Assembly (NCBI RefSeq): GCF_037126465.1
Contig: NC_088202.1
Coordinates: 99,169,962-99,233,961 of the forward strand
From: Ornithodoros turicata
Taxonomy: Eukaryota; Arthropoda; Arachnida; Ixodida; Argasidae
Direction: 5' to 3'
DNA: 64,000 nt
Of the stretch, positions 43,411 to 53,735 are shown piece after piece. The notes below the pieces were generated by a model. That model was not told the origin of the DNA. It saw nothing but the letters and a program-made list of their open reading frames with translations, and did not search any database. Made by a program: the position numbers and the translations under genes. Position 1 is the first letter of the stretch; each line of letters begins with the position of its first letter.

Positions 43411-44519
43411 TTGAAAGAGCAATTTCTGTCCCGTGATGGGTGTGGGCCAAGTGTCTACTCCCGGTGGTGCCATACGGATTTGCACTCCCCAACGGAATGC
43501 CATCTGCCTTCGGCGGGGGGCAAAGCGCGTCTCACACAGTGCAGGGCGCTGTAATCCGAATCTCTATTCTTGGATTGGATTCATCACGCTGTGTTCGTAA
43601 CGCCGTAGTCACTACAGGGTTCCTTGGAATCACGACCTGTTATTTATAGGTTGCAGTACTCGTTCGTAAGTGCTGCAAACTCAGAAAAAACTAAGGCATT
43701 ACGGCCATCATTTGCTGCGTGTATAAATACCTGTTCCCTCCCCTATGTATGTATTCGACTCAATACCTTCACCTTCTGCTCCCTCTGCCCTGTTCTCTCT
43801 CGCTGCTTTTAGTGACTATTTTGCATCCGTCCCACCTATGCCTGGCGTACAGTCTGCCCCTGCATTATCACGGCTACCGCATTCATTGAGAGCGTAAAGT
43901 AGACTCTGCAGAGCGCGCTCCGTCCACTTTGTCCCTCTCGCTCCGGAGCCTCTGCCAATCGGGGGGGGGGGGGGGGGGGATATGTTTATAAAAAAAGAAA
44001 GGAGGAAAAGGTGAGATTGGCCAGGCGGAGAGTAGGCTTGCTATTCCTTAGAATAAAATGACATATAAAATAAAATGAAAGAAAACGAAAAGCAGGACAA
44101 CAACGTGACAGTGTCACAGACTAAACGGGTTTATAAGCAAAGAGAGCGTTGCGTGTGCATGTGATGTGTGCACGTTGTGTGTGCAAAACGCCTCTAGGCC
44201 TCTGGGTGTCACTGAATGATCCTTTCCGGTAGAGCCGTCTTCGGATACGGCTGTCTGCAGCCTCAAAAAGATTAATTAAGGTGCAGGTGGGTCCAACCGG
44301 AGACGAGGGTGGAGATCGCGAGAAGCACTCCGACTTGCGGGTAGGAGCGCGGGAACGCCACGCTCCGGAAAATGAGTGACGCCGTTTAGTAGCGCGTGCC
44401 CTACTGCTCCCCTTGCTGACGTCATATCGTCCTTGAGAAACACAGCCCCGGGTCACGATAACGTGAATACATCCAAACGCAAGCTAGCAAAACATGATAT
44501 TTTATATCGTGATATTTTA
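43411..44519. other. No gene recognised; poly(G) run
   Basis: A 19-base G run at 43961-43979 is the only distinct feature. Confidence 0.4.
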
Positions 44520-44940
44520 TATCTTTAACCTGTCATTCAAACAAGGAACGTTTCCGAGTGTGCTAAAAAAAAAAAAAACAGTTATTATTCCCGTATGCAA
44601 GAAAGGAAGTGCTTGCACCATTAGCAATAACAGGTAGTCTTTCTACTGGTTCTTCGTAAAATATTTGAAAAACTTCTGCATGAAAGACTGACCAGTTACT
44701 TTAGCAAGTTTAGTATATCATGCAGAAATCAGTACACATTCTCGACGGAATCCGCACTCGTAAACGTTACAGAATGCATTTCAGGATCATTAGATAACGG
44801 TGGAATAGCTATTTCTCTCTTTGCCGACCTCACCAAAGCTTGAAAGAATTTACTGTGTAATTCACAAAATTTTACTAACAAAATTAACCAGTTACGGTAT
44901 CTGTGGTCCCGCACTCTTGCTTATTGGAGTTGTTGCCTGA
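44520..44940 (+). pseudogene. CR1/Jockey-like LINE reverse transcriptase fragment
   Basis: Across frameshifts the plus strand gives NLSFKQGTFPSVLK, VIIPVCKKGS...ISNN, LRKIFEKLLHERL, SRRNPHS, ISLFADLTKA (RT motif A) and ILLTKLTSYGICGPAL. This is the order of RT blocks 1-3 in CR1/Jockey-type elements (IPVFKKG, NYRPISLL, F-DLSKAFD, KL..YGIRG). Both ends are truncated and stops abound. Confidence 0.75.
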
Positions 44941-46328
44941 GCTATTGACGGAATAGTCCCCCATGTATGGTCAGAATTACGGAAATTTTTGCGCTTCTCT
45001 GAAATGACATGGCAGTAATATGCTTCGATCCATCTTGCATGATGAATGAGACAGGCGTCGTCACCGTTTGAATCATCGCTGTAGTCCGAGGCATAGACTG
45101 CTTTCAGGTCATTAGGTCGTGACCTTCACCTTCATTGATTGCACAAAAAATAGTCTGCAGTGCCGAGGGTACTCGATGCGTGTACTGTGTATGCATGCAG
45201 GAAGTGGTTTACACATACCTACCCTTCATTGCTTTTTTGTTTTTGCTCGATAAGATTGCCTCTTGCGTGCTTGCAATTCATCCTCTATTATCCCGACTGT
45301 ATCACTGTAATAGGATGCGTGATAAAGTTTGTCCGAATGTTGCTATTTAATAAGTCGGAGTAAACACAGAGGTATATTTGTCCAACAGTATTAACTTGAA
45401 ATCTTCAAGCTTTTTTGATGTTGCTCTGCGTACTTATGTATGTGACCTCACAATGTAGGTGAACCGACGTTTCGCTAATAATTGATGAAATGACTGTGTG
45501 CGGTCGCGCGCGCGTATGTGTGAGTGATGTTAAAAATACTATAGCAACCGCAGGCCCGACCCACAGATACCAAACCTTCGTTCTTCCATCTTAACTAGTA
45601 TGTGGTTAATACCTCTCCAATTATTTGCTTGTTGAATAGTGTTCCGTGACATAGAGGTATCCAGCGACGCGCGATCCATTTGCTACCTACACAGTTCGTT
45701 CTACACGGATCCATTTGCTACACAAAATAATTTGCCTGCTGCCACCATCAAGCCTCTATCCAATCGCCGCTTCTGTTTACGTATTCTTTTTTCGTTGAGA
45801 TAATGGCACCTGCGACAGTTTACCAGAAAGATGGGCTTGCACAAGGACGCCTACGGCCTTTTCCGTATTCTGCTTTATTAATTTATGGACCTATATTTAC
45901 CTGTGCGGAGTTGTATTTCCTTAATGCCTTACAGTGTATTCATGCGATTCATTCAAATTACATTTTATGGGGCTTTAAGACAATAGACCAACCGCCGCGG
46001 CACGTCACATCAAGATATCATGTGATTGGGAAAGAGTGTATAGTTGGCAAAACCAGCGCACGTTGGTGTTGCCGTCGTGTGACTTCGTGTTTTTCGGGTT
46101 TTGTGATGTGAGGTCAGCGTAGTATCTGCCTCGCCACATGAAGTTTTCTTTCGAATCTCCTTCGCGTAATGGCATCCATCATCGAAAACAGGTATCAAAA
46201 CAACGCATGTGATCGGCGGTTGCCAACCCACGTGTCTTTCTTTAGCCAACGACGGGTCGTGACACCTGCCGCTGTGACGTAGATTGTTTACTAACAGCCA
46301 TTCGTCTATTGTCTGCACAGTTCCCTGT
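44941..46328. other. No gene recognised
   Basis: Only a short GCGCGCG run near 45505 and anonymous sequence. Confidence 0.4.
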
Positions 46329-46445
46329 GAAGTCTGTCTAGGACAGACGGTCCCCCCTGCGATAATCGTTACGTTGCCCGCCTGATCATAGCCGACTACG
46401 GCAAGCTTTTCCGCCGCCATCACCGCCGCCGCCACCGCCCCCTAC
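46329..46445 (+). mobile_element. tRNA-derived SINE, body fragment
   Basis: TTCCCTGTGAAGTC, CGTTACGTTGCCCGCCTGA and CCGACTACGGCAAG match the SINE body; it runs directly into the next copy. Confidence 0.6.
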
Positions 46446-46458
46446 GCCGTGAAACACT

Positions 46459-46745
46459 ACCTCCCGTAGCCTAGTGGTTATGATGATGGCGTTCCACACC
46501 GAGACTAGGAGGTGACGTGGTTTCGAATTAGGGCGCCAGCTGTGTTGTCTGGTGGTTTTTTCTGTGTGTGTGTGTGTGTGTGTGTTTTTCTGAGACGCTT
46601 TCAGACAAATGTCGCAATACTTCCCTGTGAAGTCGGCCCAGAACACATGATCCGACGACAACGACACATGATCGTGTCGTTGCCCGCCTGAGCGTGGCCG
46701 ACTGCGGCAAGCAGTTTCATCAGCTCCGCCACCGCCATGACAGAA
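46459..46745 (+). mobile_element. tRNA-derived SINE, full-length-like, with (GT)n
   Basis: The head has A-box-like TAGCCTAGTGGTTA and B-box-like GGTTTCGAATTAG, followed by TTGTCTGGTGGTTTTTTC, a (GT) tract at 46562-46584 and the body (CTTCCCTGTGAAGTCGGCCC, GTCGTTGCCCGCC). Same family and strand as the adjacent 46329-46445 piece. Confidence 0.75.
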
Positions 46746-47235
46746 GGCGAGCTTTAGATGTCGCACCATGGACGCAACGGCGCAAGCAGTTGTCGGCTGA
46801 AGAACTTCTCCAGTTCAAGTGTATATCGTGTCGAGGCGCGGCAACAATTGAGTGCGAGTGCAAGAGAGACTGAGAGCAACGCGAAGCACATTTGTGTAAA
46901 ATGCGCTAAGCTAAGCGGGCGAGAATGTAATAGCAAAATCACGAAGAGCACCAACTTTATCTGCAACGCAAGCGGGACGCGCACTAGACAACGAAAAGCT
47001 ATCTACTACCCTTGAGATTTCTGAAACTGTGGTACAGCTAGAGATGCAAAATTTCCGGAAATTTTGAATTGCTAAAAAAACCGCTTTCTTTTTCGTTTTT
47101 TTTCCCGAAAAATTGGAGAAAATGGAAACAAACACGGTTACTGGTGAGTCAGAGGATTGCCACCCTCGTCGTGCTGGTATACATTACCGGTATCTAAAGA
47201 TAAGATCGAGAGGTTCCTTCTAGCCAAACTTTCAA
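46746..47235. other. No gene recognised
   Basis: Anonymous sequence between the SINEs and the endonuclease fragment. Confidence 0.4.
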
Positions 47236-47613
47236 TTACTGTGCAAACAACGCATTCGTAGAAAACTTGAAGGAATACAACATGCCTATGAGAAACTTCA
47301 GTACGGACATTAAGGAGCCGCAGCATAACTGGTTCGCGGACTTCATGGACGAACTCTTCCATTTGGATATAGCCAGTGACGATAAAATTCCCACAGCCCA
47401 TACGGGAAGTCTTATGGATTGTGTTTTCGTCAGGGGCATACACAAGCTACTGGTTGCCAAGTACGTCAGCTATACTTGAGTCTGCACAGGCCTCTACTGT
47501 CCATCGTCGGGGAATACCCACGATCAGCTCTTAAGTGCTATCTGATTTCAATGACAATCTGCACAGTGATTTCTGCCGTAATTTTTCTTCCTTTCGTTTC
47601 CGATAACTTTTGA
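47236..47613 (+). pseudogene. Endonuclease/exonuclease/phosphatase C-terminal fragment (helentron or LINE)
   Basis: Frame 47240-47479 reads NAFVENLKEYNMPM, then NFSTDIKEPQHNWFADFMDE, then GSLMDCVFVRG and YVSYT. After a one-base shift, SLHRPLLSIVGEYP follows. The order DFN-like (NFSTDI), GS-x-x-D-x-V-F and S-x-H-RPL is that of the last third of AP-type endonucleases, the metal- and DNA-binding half. Such domains occur in LINE ORF2 and at the C-terminus of helentrons; the codon bias and EYNMPM/HLDIASDD wording make me lean to a helentron, but no helicase is nearby. Confidence 0.45.
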
Positions 47614-48299
47614 AAGACTTTCTTCAGCATGTGTACGTCACATCGCATGCGCTGTCTAGAACTAGAGAAACCATTACCTTCCATTTAACCATGCGAAAAC
47701 CCAATATACTGTAATCAGGTCCCGTATCAGAAGGCCTCCAGAGCAGTTCGTGTGGCCGTGTTGCGCACGCTCAGGACTGAAATTTCTAGCGTGTTCTGTT
47801 CAACAAGCTGCTGCCATCTAGATTAGCCATATGTATTTGCCCTATTTTCAAAGGGCGAGTATTAGCTAAACATAAAAGGATGATCCAAACGAACCCACCT
47901 TGAGGGCGCTGGGTCCCTGCGCGCGTGCAATGTCAGATAGCCACTTGGAAAACTCCCTCCCTCTATTTCTCAAAGTGACCCCTTGTTATCCCGATATGGG
48001 ACATATAAGACGGAAACAAAACAGCTCGATGTATCGATTTTGCGAGCGTGGGTCTGTTCATTGCGTTCCCCCGCCATCTAGGATTTCGGGCAGCAAGCAA
48101 GGCTCAACGGATGCTTCCAGAGTTCTCCGATGACTCGCGCTTTGTGTATGAACCACGAATGAATAGGAGAGAAAGAAATGCTAACCAGTTTGTTCGAATT
48201 GCGAAGCAGTACCCACTGAGTTTCCTACTGTGTCAATTCGTTTCCTACAAAAGAGAACCATTGTTACTGGGGTCACAGATACAAGAATGAGACCCTCTG
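47614..48299. other. No gene recognised
   Basis: Precedes the LINE; may include its degraded upstream RT region, not recognisable. Confidence 0.4.
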
Positions 48300-49798
48300 T
48301 TATTTTACCTAAGGGACAACGTTTGTATTTGGACTATTGGCAAATCGAGGCCAGCCATACGCCGTCGTCTTCAGCTTTCGCTGGATAGGATTTGGCGGTA
48401 TCTCTCTGAAGCAGGCATGGATATCTCAGCGGCAAAAACAGGAGCGCTGGCCTTCACTAAGAGCGACATGCGCCATTGCCAGCTTTCCATTCGTAATACG
48501 CCGCTCAGACAAGTTAAACATCACAGATTTCTCGGAGTCATCCTTGATTCCAACCTGTCTCGAAGAAGCAGGGCGACTACTTGGACACAAAGGCCCACCG
48601 GTGGATATCTATCAGCCGTCACTTTGCCAGGGCTAAGTGGAGAATGGATGGGAAGCCCCTTCTGGCCCTCCACCACGCTTTAGTTCGTGGTACACTTGTG
48701 TGCATCCTCCCTGTCCTGCATGGCACCCAAAGTGCTGTCTTCAAGTGCCTCATACATGTCAGGTCCATGCTCCCTCCGTTCATAATCCATCCAACAGTTC
48801 CCACGACCCCTCCGTGCTCGCTTCCGCTGCCATCACTCTATCTGTCCCTGTTTCAACTCATCAAGTGTCAACTTTAGTTATTTAACAGTTGGCAGCGGAC
48901 ATGATGCACTTTAGATATCCTGACCACACTGCCGTCTTCACTTATTGATCTACCACACGGGAGTGTTCGTCGTGTACTTTTTGTCGTCCCATCTGATGCA
49001 GTCTCACGTGGATATCATCTCTCACATCGTACCTCATCAACATCGGCGGAGCTGTATGCCATTCTACTCTCTCTGCAGCAGATATCACAAGTTCCTCCGC
49101 GTGTCTGGCTGGTCTACACCGATTCACGGGCTGCTCTGCAATGTGTGGCAACTATGGGGCTTCGTGGGTCTTCAGCCTCCATCGTAGTAGACATTCTCCA
49201 CCAAGTTCAGGGTCTACATGATGAAGGTCATCATATATCCCTGCAGTGTATTCCCGGTCACTGCGGTTTATCAGGCAATGAGGAGACTGACAGAGTAGCA
49301 ACGGTTGCCTATGAGTCCTCGACAGCCGTGCCTATTGTGCTGTCGAGGGATGACAGGAGGGCCCTACTAACTGAGTGGTTTCAGCCCCTGGCTCTGCAGC
49401 AATGGCGACGGGACATCACGGATCAATCTCTCATCTATTCGGTAGTCCCAAATTTGCCATTTTCTTTCCCTGCCCATTTATTACGAATTACATCCCTCCT
49501 GCGTAGCCTCCACCTCAATGTGGCTTTCACCCCGCAATTCAAATGCATGATCAGATGCTGTGACACAAGCCTCTGCTCCACCTGCGGTGTCGGGGCGAAC
49601 ACCCAGCACATTCTTGTGGAATGTGCACGCTACGGCACGCAAAGGCGGATACTGTGTGATGAGCCTGCTCGTATCAGCAAGAGACCACTCAACTTAGCTG
49701 CACTCATTGGCCCCTATGAAGATCCTGTGCTCCATCATCGGGTTCTTCACCTGTTCATGGACTTCCTGTTGTCCACCACGTTGCTCCAGACGCTTTAA
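48300..49798 (+). pseudogene. I-like LINE ORF2: RT end, RNase H and C-terminus
   Basis: The 5' truncated copy starts in the RT palm (LYLDYWQIEA.. then RFLGVILDSNLS near 48525). After frameshifts it reaches KPLLALHHALVRGT (thumb, near 48650). RNase H follows: YTDSRAALQC near 49115 and IPGHCGLSGNEETDRVA near 49252-49302, giving the D and H/D catalytic surroundings. The final open frame to 49798 carries LNVAFTPQF, a C-x2-C...H...C zinc-binding motif (CSTCGVGANTQHILVEC) and LIGPYEDP. RNase H after RT marks the I/R1/Nimb group. The 3' UTR ends in a GTT-type tail (49911-49926). Confidence 0.85.
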
Positions 49799-49926
49799 TT
49801 TGTTCTCTTGTTTTCATCCTTCCTTCATCATCTTCATATAATGTTCCACGTGCAATGGGGTAGGGTACCACACCGCCGCGGTGAAACACCCCATCTCATC
49901 GTCAGCATCTATTGTTGTTGTTGTTG
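49799..49926 (+). repeat. 3' UTR and (TTG)n tail of the I-like LINE
   Basis: CAATGGGGTAGGGTA, GGTGAAACACCCCA and then ATTGTTGTTGTTGTTG. The same 3'-end pattern, inverted, occurs at 50091-50190, 53680-53735 and 63137-63245. Confidence 0.75.
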
Positions 49927-50090
49927 TCCTATGGGACCAGTAACTGCTTGCAAAAAAAAGTATTTCAATGGTTCCAATTAGCTCTCAGCAAGACACACAA
50001 AAAATCATAAATATTGTAATACAGTAAGTGAGACCCATTTCTGTGTCAAGTTTTCCTACATATTGAAATTTGCTCATTCAGTGTGACACT

Positions 50091-50190
50091 ACAACAACAA
50101 TAACAACAACTACTTTATGTTGAGATGTTGTATGGGGAGTTTCATCTCCAGGGGCGATACGCTAACCCAATGCTAGTAGTACTGATAGTG
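50091..50190 (-). mobile_element. 3'-end fragment of an I-like LINE
   Basis: On the minus strand: GGGTTAGCGTATCGCCCCTG, GATGAAACTCCCCATAC, then AAAGTAGTTGTTGTTATTG. Severely 5' truncated. Confidence 0.7.
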
Positions 50191-50425
50191 TTATGCACTT
50201 TAGAGAAACGCGACGTTACGCCATGAGCGTGGCGGCAAGGCGCGGCTTTCCCATTATGTTATGTTATGTAATGTGGCTGAGCATCCTTTACGGACAACGT
50301 CTTTTTCTTGCATTTATTTCCTTTATTTGTTTATTTTTTTCATTGTGCGCAGTAATATGTGCGCATATATGCCCGCAAGGTATCTGGGCAGGAAACAGGC
50401 ATACAGGAACCAGGAGGTATAGACC

Positions 50426-50551
50426 TGTAACGGCCACCTACCGGAGAAGACGACGACTACCGCAACAGCGGGCACTCGCTACGTGCCCGCAGAATCAACA
50501 GTTGGTCTCTGGGCTTCCTCCTGTGTGGCTGAATGCTAGTTAGCTCCCACA
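50426..50551 (+). repeat. Left LTR of the TRIM-like element
   Basis: Shares with the right LTR GGCCAC, CTACCGCAACAGCGGGCAC, GCTACGTGCCCGCAGAAT and GTGGCTGAATGCTAGTTAG, with a few substitutions and a 2-bp indel. Confidence 0.88.
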
Positions 50552-50553
50552 GT

Positions 50554-50562
50554 TGGTGACCC
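50554..50562 (+). other. Primer-binding site TGGTGACCC
   Basis: Complements a tRNA 3' end of GGGTCACCA, as in tRNA-Trp (from general knowledge). The match continues imperfectly. Confidence 0.65.
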
Positions 50563-51276
50563 GAACATTCGAACACCTCCGGACTATTCGGCCTTCTTAC
50601 CACCCTGAATTCTCCATCTTCTGCACCGAGCTTCCCAGGCCCACTCAACGTCATTCCCAGGAGGAAGCTGCCTTTTTCCACCCGGCAACAGAGGCCACTA
50701 ACCGCACGGCACACCACCACCATGCGCAAATTCCACCTTCGGCAGCCATCGTCGTCACCTCCACGTCATCAGGTCAGCTTGGAAGGTTCGCACGCAACAC
50801 ACCTCATTACCACCGCACTACCATCACCTGCCGGCCGTGACACCAGAGCCCCGTGCTCGCCGAGCGGTCGAGCTCGTCACGGCAGCCGACGTCACCCTGC
50901 CTGCAGCCGACGTCTCGGCAGCTCACCAACGCGGCGAGCAACGCCACCTACGCGCAGCCAACACGGCTTCCAACCTCTCTTCACGGCCCAGCAAACCCCG
51001 CAAACCTCTCAAACCTTCTGGCTCACATCTCCAAGGGCCTCTCATGCCACTCATCGCGCGACTTTTCACGACTCCTTCAGCCCCGCACCTGCCTTCCTGG
51101 ACCACATAATGCTGCGTCATCACCGCCGTTCTGCGACACCACCTTTCGGAGCCTCCCACACGATTGCTGCTTTGCAGGCTTCCGCACAACCGCCCTGCAC
51201 AGCTCCTGCTACTGCTGCAACCTGCTCTTTTGGTCGCATTACCACCGCTGCCGCTGTGTCTGGGCGGGGGAGTATC

Positions 51277-51400
51277 TGTGGCGGCCACTTACCAGAGAAG
51301 AAGACGGCTACCGCAACAGCGGGCACGCGCTACGTGCCCGCAGAATAAACAATTGGTCTGTGGGCTTCCTCCTGTGGCTGAATGCTAGTTAGTTCCCACA
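51277..51400 (+). repeat. Right LTR of the TRIM-like element
   Basis: Direct repeat of 50426-50551, preceded by the purine tract at 51261-51272. Confidence 0.88.
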
Positions 51401-51528
51401 GACCTCTCCCTGTTTACAAACAAATGACGTCAGATGGTACAACAGCGCCGCCAACTTGGTGGACTGGAACTACTATAGCAAAAAATCAATAAGTCTCAAG
51501 AAAGCCACGTTTAAATATATATTTATAA

Positions 51529-51605
51529 ATCCCAAACGTCGCCACACCAGCACAGCTGTTTCGGCCTTATTGGGCCATCGTCAGCAGTGCGCAGGTGGAT
51601 GAGGT
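51529..51605 (-). repeat. Hammerhead terminal-repeat fragment, ribozyme broken
   Basis: Matches the palindrome arm (CCCAAACGTCGCCACACCAGC, CAGCTGTTTCGGCCTTATTGG). On the minus strand CUGACGA, GGCC stem II and GAAACAGCUG are intact. A deletion of about 5 bases has removed the UC cleavage site and half of stem I, so self-cleavage is not expected. Confidence 0.75.
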
Positions 51606-51649
51606 GGGCGCAGGTGGGCGTTTAAATATAGCTTTTCACATTGTAATAT

Positions 51650-51985
51650 TTTTATGGAAGTCCTTACATATTGCCCTTTTTAATCCAATATTGTTTGGTC
51701 GCCAGCAATATGTAGACCTTATTTCCCACTTTCATGGAATATTGTTTTGCAGACGGTTATATGCAAACTATATTGCCAGTTTTTAGGCAACATTCTTTGG
51801 CTGACGGCTATATGTAGACCACATTGCCCACTTCCAGCCAATATAGTTTGGTCGCAGGACGTATTCGTCCCGTATTGCCCGCTTCCATCCAATATTGTTT
51901 GGTCCTCGGCTATATTTAGACCAATCTTCAGCTAATATCGCCTGTTTGTTGGCTATATGGCGACCATATTTCCAATGACCAATCA
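51650..51985. repeat. 51-bp minisatellite, about six diverged units
   Basis: CCAATATTGTTTGG-like phase marks recur near 51685, 51736, 51787, 51838, 51889 and 51940, each 51 bases apart. Units share CTATATGTAGACC and CCCACTTCCA. Confidence 0.8.
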
Positions 51986-52067
51986 ATATGGACCGGTTAT
52001 TGGCAGTCTTGGACAAATATTCCCATGCTGCAACAATTATTGGAAGAATAGTGGTAAACATAGTCCT

Positions 52068-53065
52068 TTATAGGACCGGTAGTTCCAGTGTCCCGACAAT
52101 AATGGACCAAGTTAGTGTGCTGTCTGGGTCCAGCCGCTCCCTGATTGGTCTCGTCCGCGCCAAAGGGCGCTCACTGATTGGCTTTGTCCGTGTGACATTT
52201 CCAGAGAGGGAATCTCGGAATATTCTAAATATGCGTCGTCTGCTCTTGCTACGTGTTACATCAAACTGTACAGGCACAACGCCACCAATTCGCGTCCGAT
52301 TTTCGGCGTTATTATCAGTGATGAACGCGGAGTAAAACAGCACTATAGTTTCGGAATCGACCGGGACGGATGCGATAGTCCATTTAAGCTTGACGAGAGT
52401 GGTCATATCATATGTACGGAGTCCGTGAAACTCAGAACAAGGTAAACGTCGGCCCAGTCGTAACTGCAAGATACAGTACGTTGTGCATACTGGTAAGCAT
52501 GGTCATGGCGTACAGATCAGTCGGTGCCGCGTAGATCCAATGTTCCGTTGAAACAGGGTGAAGCACGGGGTGAAATATTCTTTACGCCGATACTGCTGTC
52601 TTTCAGGGCCGTGTTACCATGACGGTCCCGAATTCAGCATTATGTATTTGATGCACGACGATTTTGACATCTGCTTTACTTCACAAAATAGTATAGTTAT
52701 GAAACGCATAGAATAAGTGGTCTCACGGCTAGGCTAGGCTGGTAAAAGCGGCTAGGCTTTTAGTTAAAACTAGTTTCGAGATGTTGTGTTACTATCAGGA
52801 ACAGATGCTGAGAAAGCCTTCTTGCCTGTGAAGTAAGGATTACTTGTAGTGTCAAAGAATTAGTTAGTGAAAGAATTACTCTTCTTTTTGAAATTTAGAA
52901 TGATATACTTGCTTTAACAAACAAACAAAAATCTTACCTTGCCGTTTGAATTATTTTCAATGGCAGATACCAAGCGCTGTCGCCGATCGGCTTCCCTATC
53001 TTGCCCGGGGAAATCGTGAAACCGCGAAATTTCAGACGCTTTCCAGTTTCGTTGTCAACGTCACT
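52068..53065 (-). pseudogene. Split THAP-type zinc finger gene fragment
   Basis: On the minus strand CFNC near 53080-53070 begins a C-x2-C motif. After an apparent one-base shift, SEISRFHDFPGQD and RRQRLVSAIENNSNGK follow up to a GTAAGA donor (exon end 52938). An acceptor (ATCTTGCAG) opens the next exon at 52463, which continues in phase with LRLGRRLPCSEFH: the C-x2-H end of a THAP domain. The frame then runs to 52068. THAP domains bind DNA in host regulators and in P/Kolobok transposases; which applies here is unknown. The alternative phase reads a shorter tail (SYDWADVYLVLSFTDSVHMI). Confidence 0.45.
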
Positions 53066-53679
53066 CTCACAGTTAAAACAACGAACAGAGAGAGACAGAG
53101 AGATATCTTTATTGACGCACCAAAAATAAGCATAGAACAGAGCAACAGTATATACGTTCAGTTGTAACCAACCTTTGTTGACACTTTTTAGTTCTGGGAT
53201 CTGCGTTTTCCATTGCCCTCCCAGCCCCCCCCCCCCCCCCCCGCCCCCTCCATGTTTCAACCACCTACCCAGTTGAAAACGTCCTTCTCGGGACGGGGCG
53301 CCACCAGTACTCCGAAACTTTAGTGCACGGAGCCTATTGCGCAAAAGTGACCACTGCACACAATTTTAAACTCCCAATATTATAATATTATATTCAACTC
53401 CCAATAGAAATGCTCAAAATAAAACGAAACCCAAATCTTCACTGGCTAATTTAGCTAGGTTGGTCACATGCTGACCACGTCAAAGGCTCCGCTTCAAAGA
53501 GATCTTAAGCCAATAGTCCCGTCCACCACCTCGAACATCCTCCGACGTCGTGTCCACAGTGCTTCGGGCTGAAAAAGACACTAAAATGCAAAAACCAGTT
53601 GACTTCGAATTATGTTATACGCTATGTTAATTTCGCATTTGTTGTCAAAATTCAAAACTTTGATTCCGTTACGAAGCTA
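53066..53679. other. No further gene recognised
   Basis: An AATAAAGATATCTCTCTGTC string on the minus strand near 53120-53095 looks like a retroposon 3' tail. Confidence 0.35.
53225..53242. repeat. Poly(C) tract
   Basis: About 18 consecutive C; one of three long G/C homopolymers in the window. Confidence 0.95.
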
Positions 53680-53735
53680 CAATCAAAACAACTTTATTGT
53701 GAGATGATGAATAGGGAGTTTCATCCCCAGGAGCT
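53680..53735 (-). mobile_element. Short I-like LINE 3'-end remnant
   Basis: Minus strand: GGGGATGAAACTCCCTATTC and AATAAAGTTGTTTTG, the LINE tail pattern seen at 63245-63137. Confidence 0.6.

Larger units (their letters stand above)
50426..51400 (+). mobile_element. TRIM-like miniature LTR retrotransposon
   Basis: Two 124-126-bp LTRs (50426-50551 and 51277-51400) begin TGT and end CCCACA. GACC flanks the element at 50422-50425 and 51401-51404 (4-bp target duplication). Two bases after the left LTR comes TGGTGACCC, a primer-binding site; a purine-rich GGGCGGGGGAG precedes the right LTR. The interior is only about 725 bp. Its C-rich frames (for example 50722-51348) encode Ser/Pro/His/Thr-rich strings with no gag or pol motif, so it is non-autonomous. 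TRIMs are best known from plants and reported in a few arthropods such as ants. Confidence 0.85.

Noticed and set aside
46459..46535. A functional tRNA gene
   Set aside because: A- and B-box-like words are present but the fold is degraded and the sequence continues into a SINE body.
50193..50543. Membrane protein frame starting near 50193
   Set aside because: Crosses into the TRIM left LTR; hydrophobic stretch is from T-rich DNA.
50722..51392. Two overlapping frames of 208 and 179 codons
   Set aside because: Low-complexity Ser/Pro/Thr/His/Ala strings caused by C-rich sequence inside the TRIM-like element; no gag motif such as CCHC.
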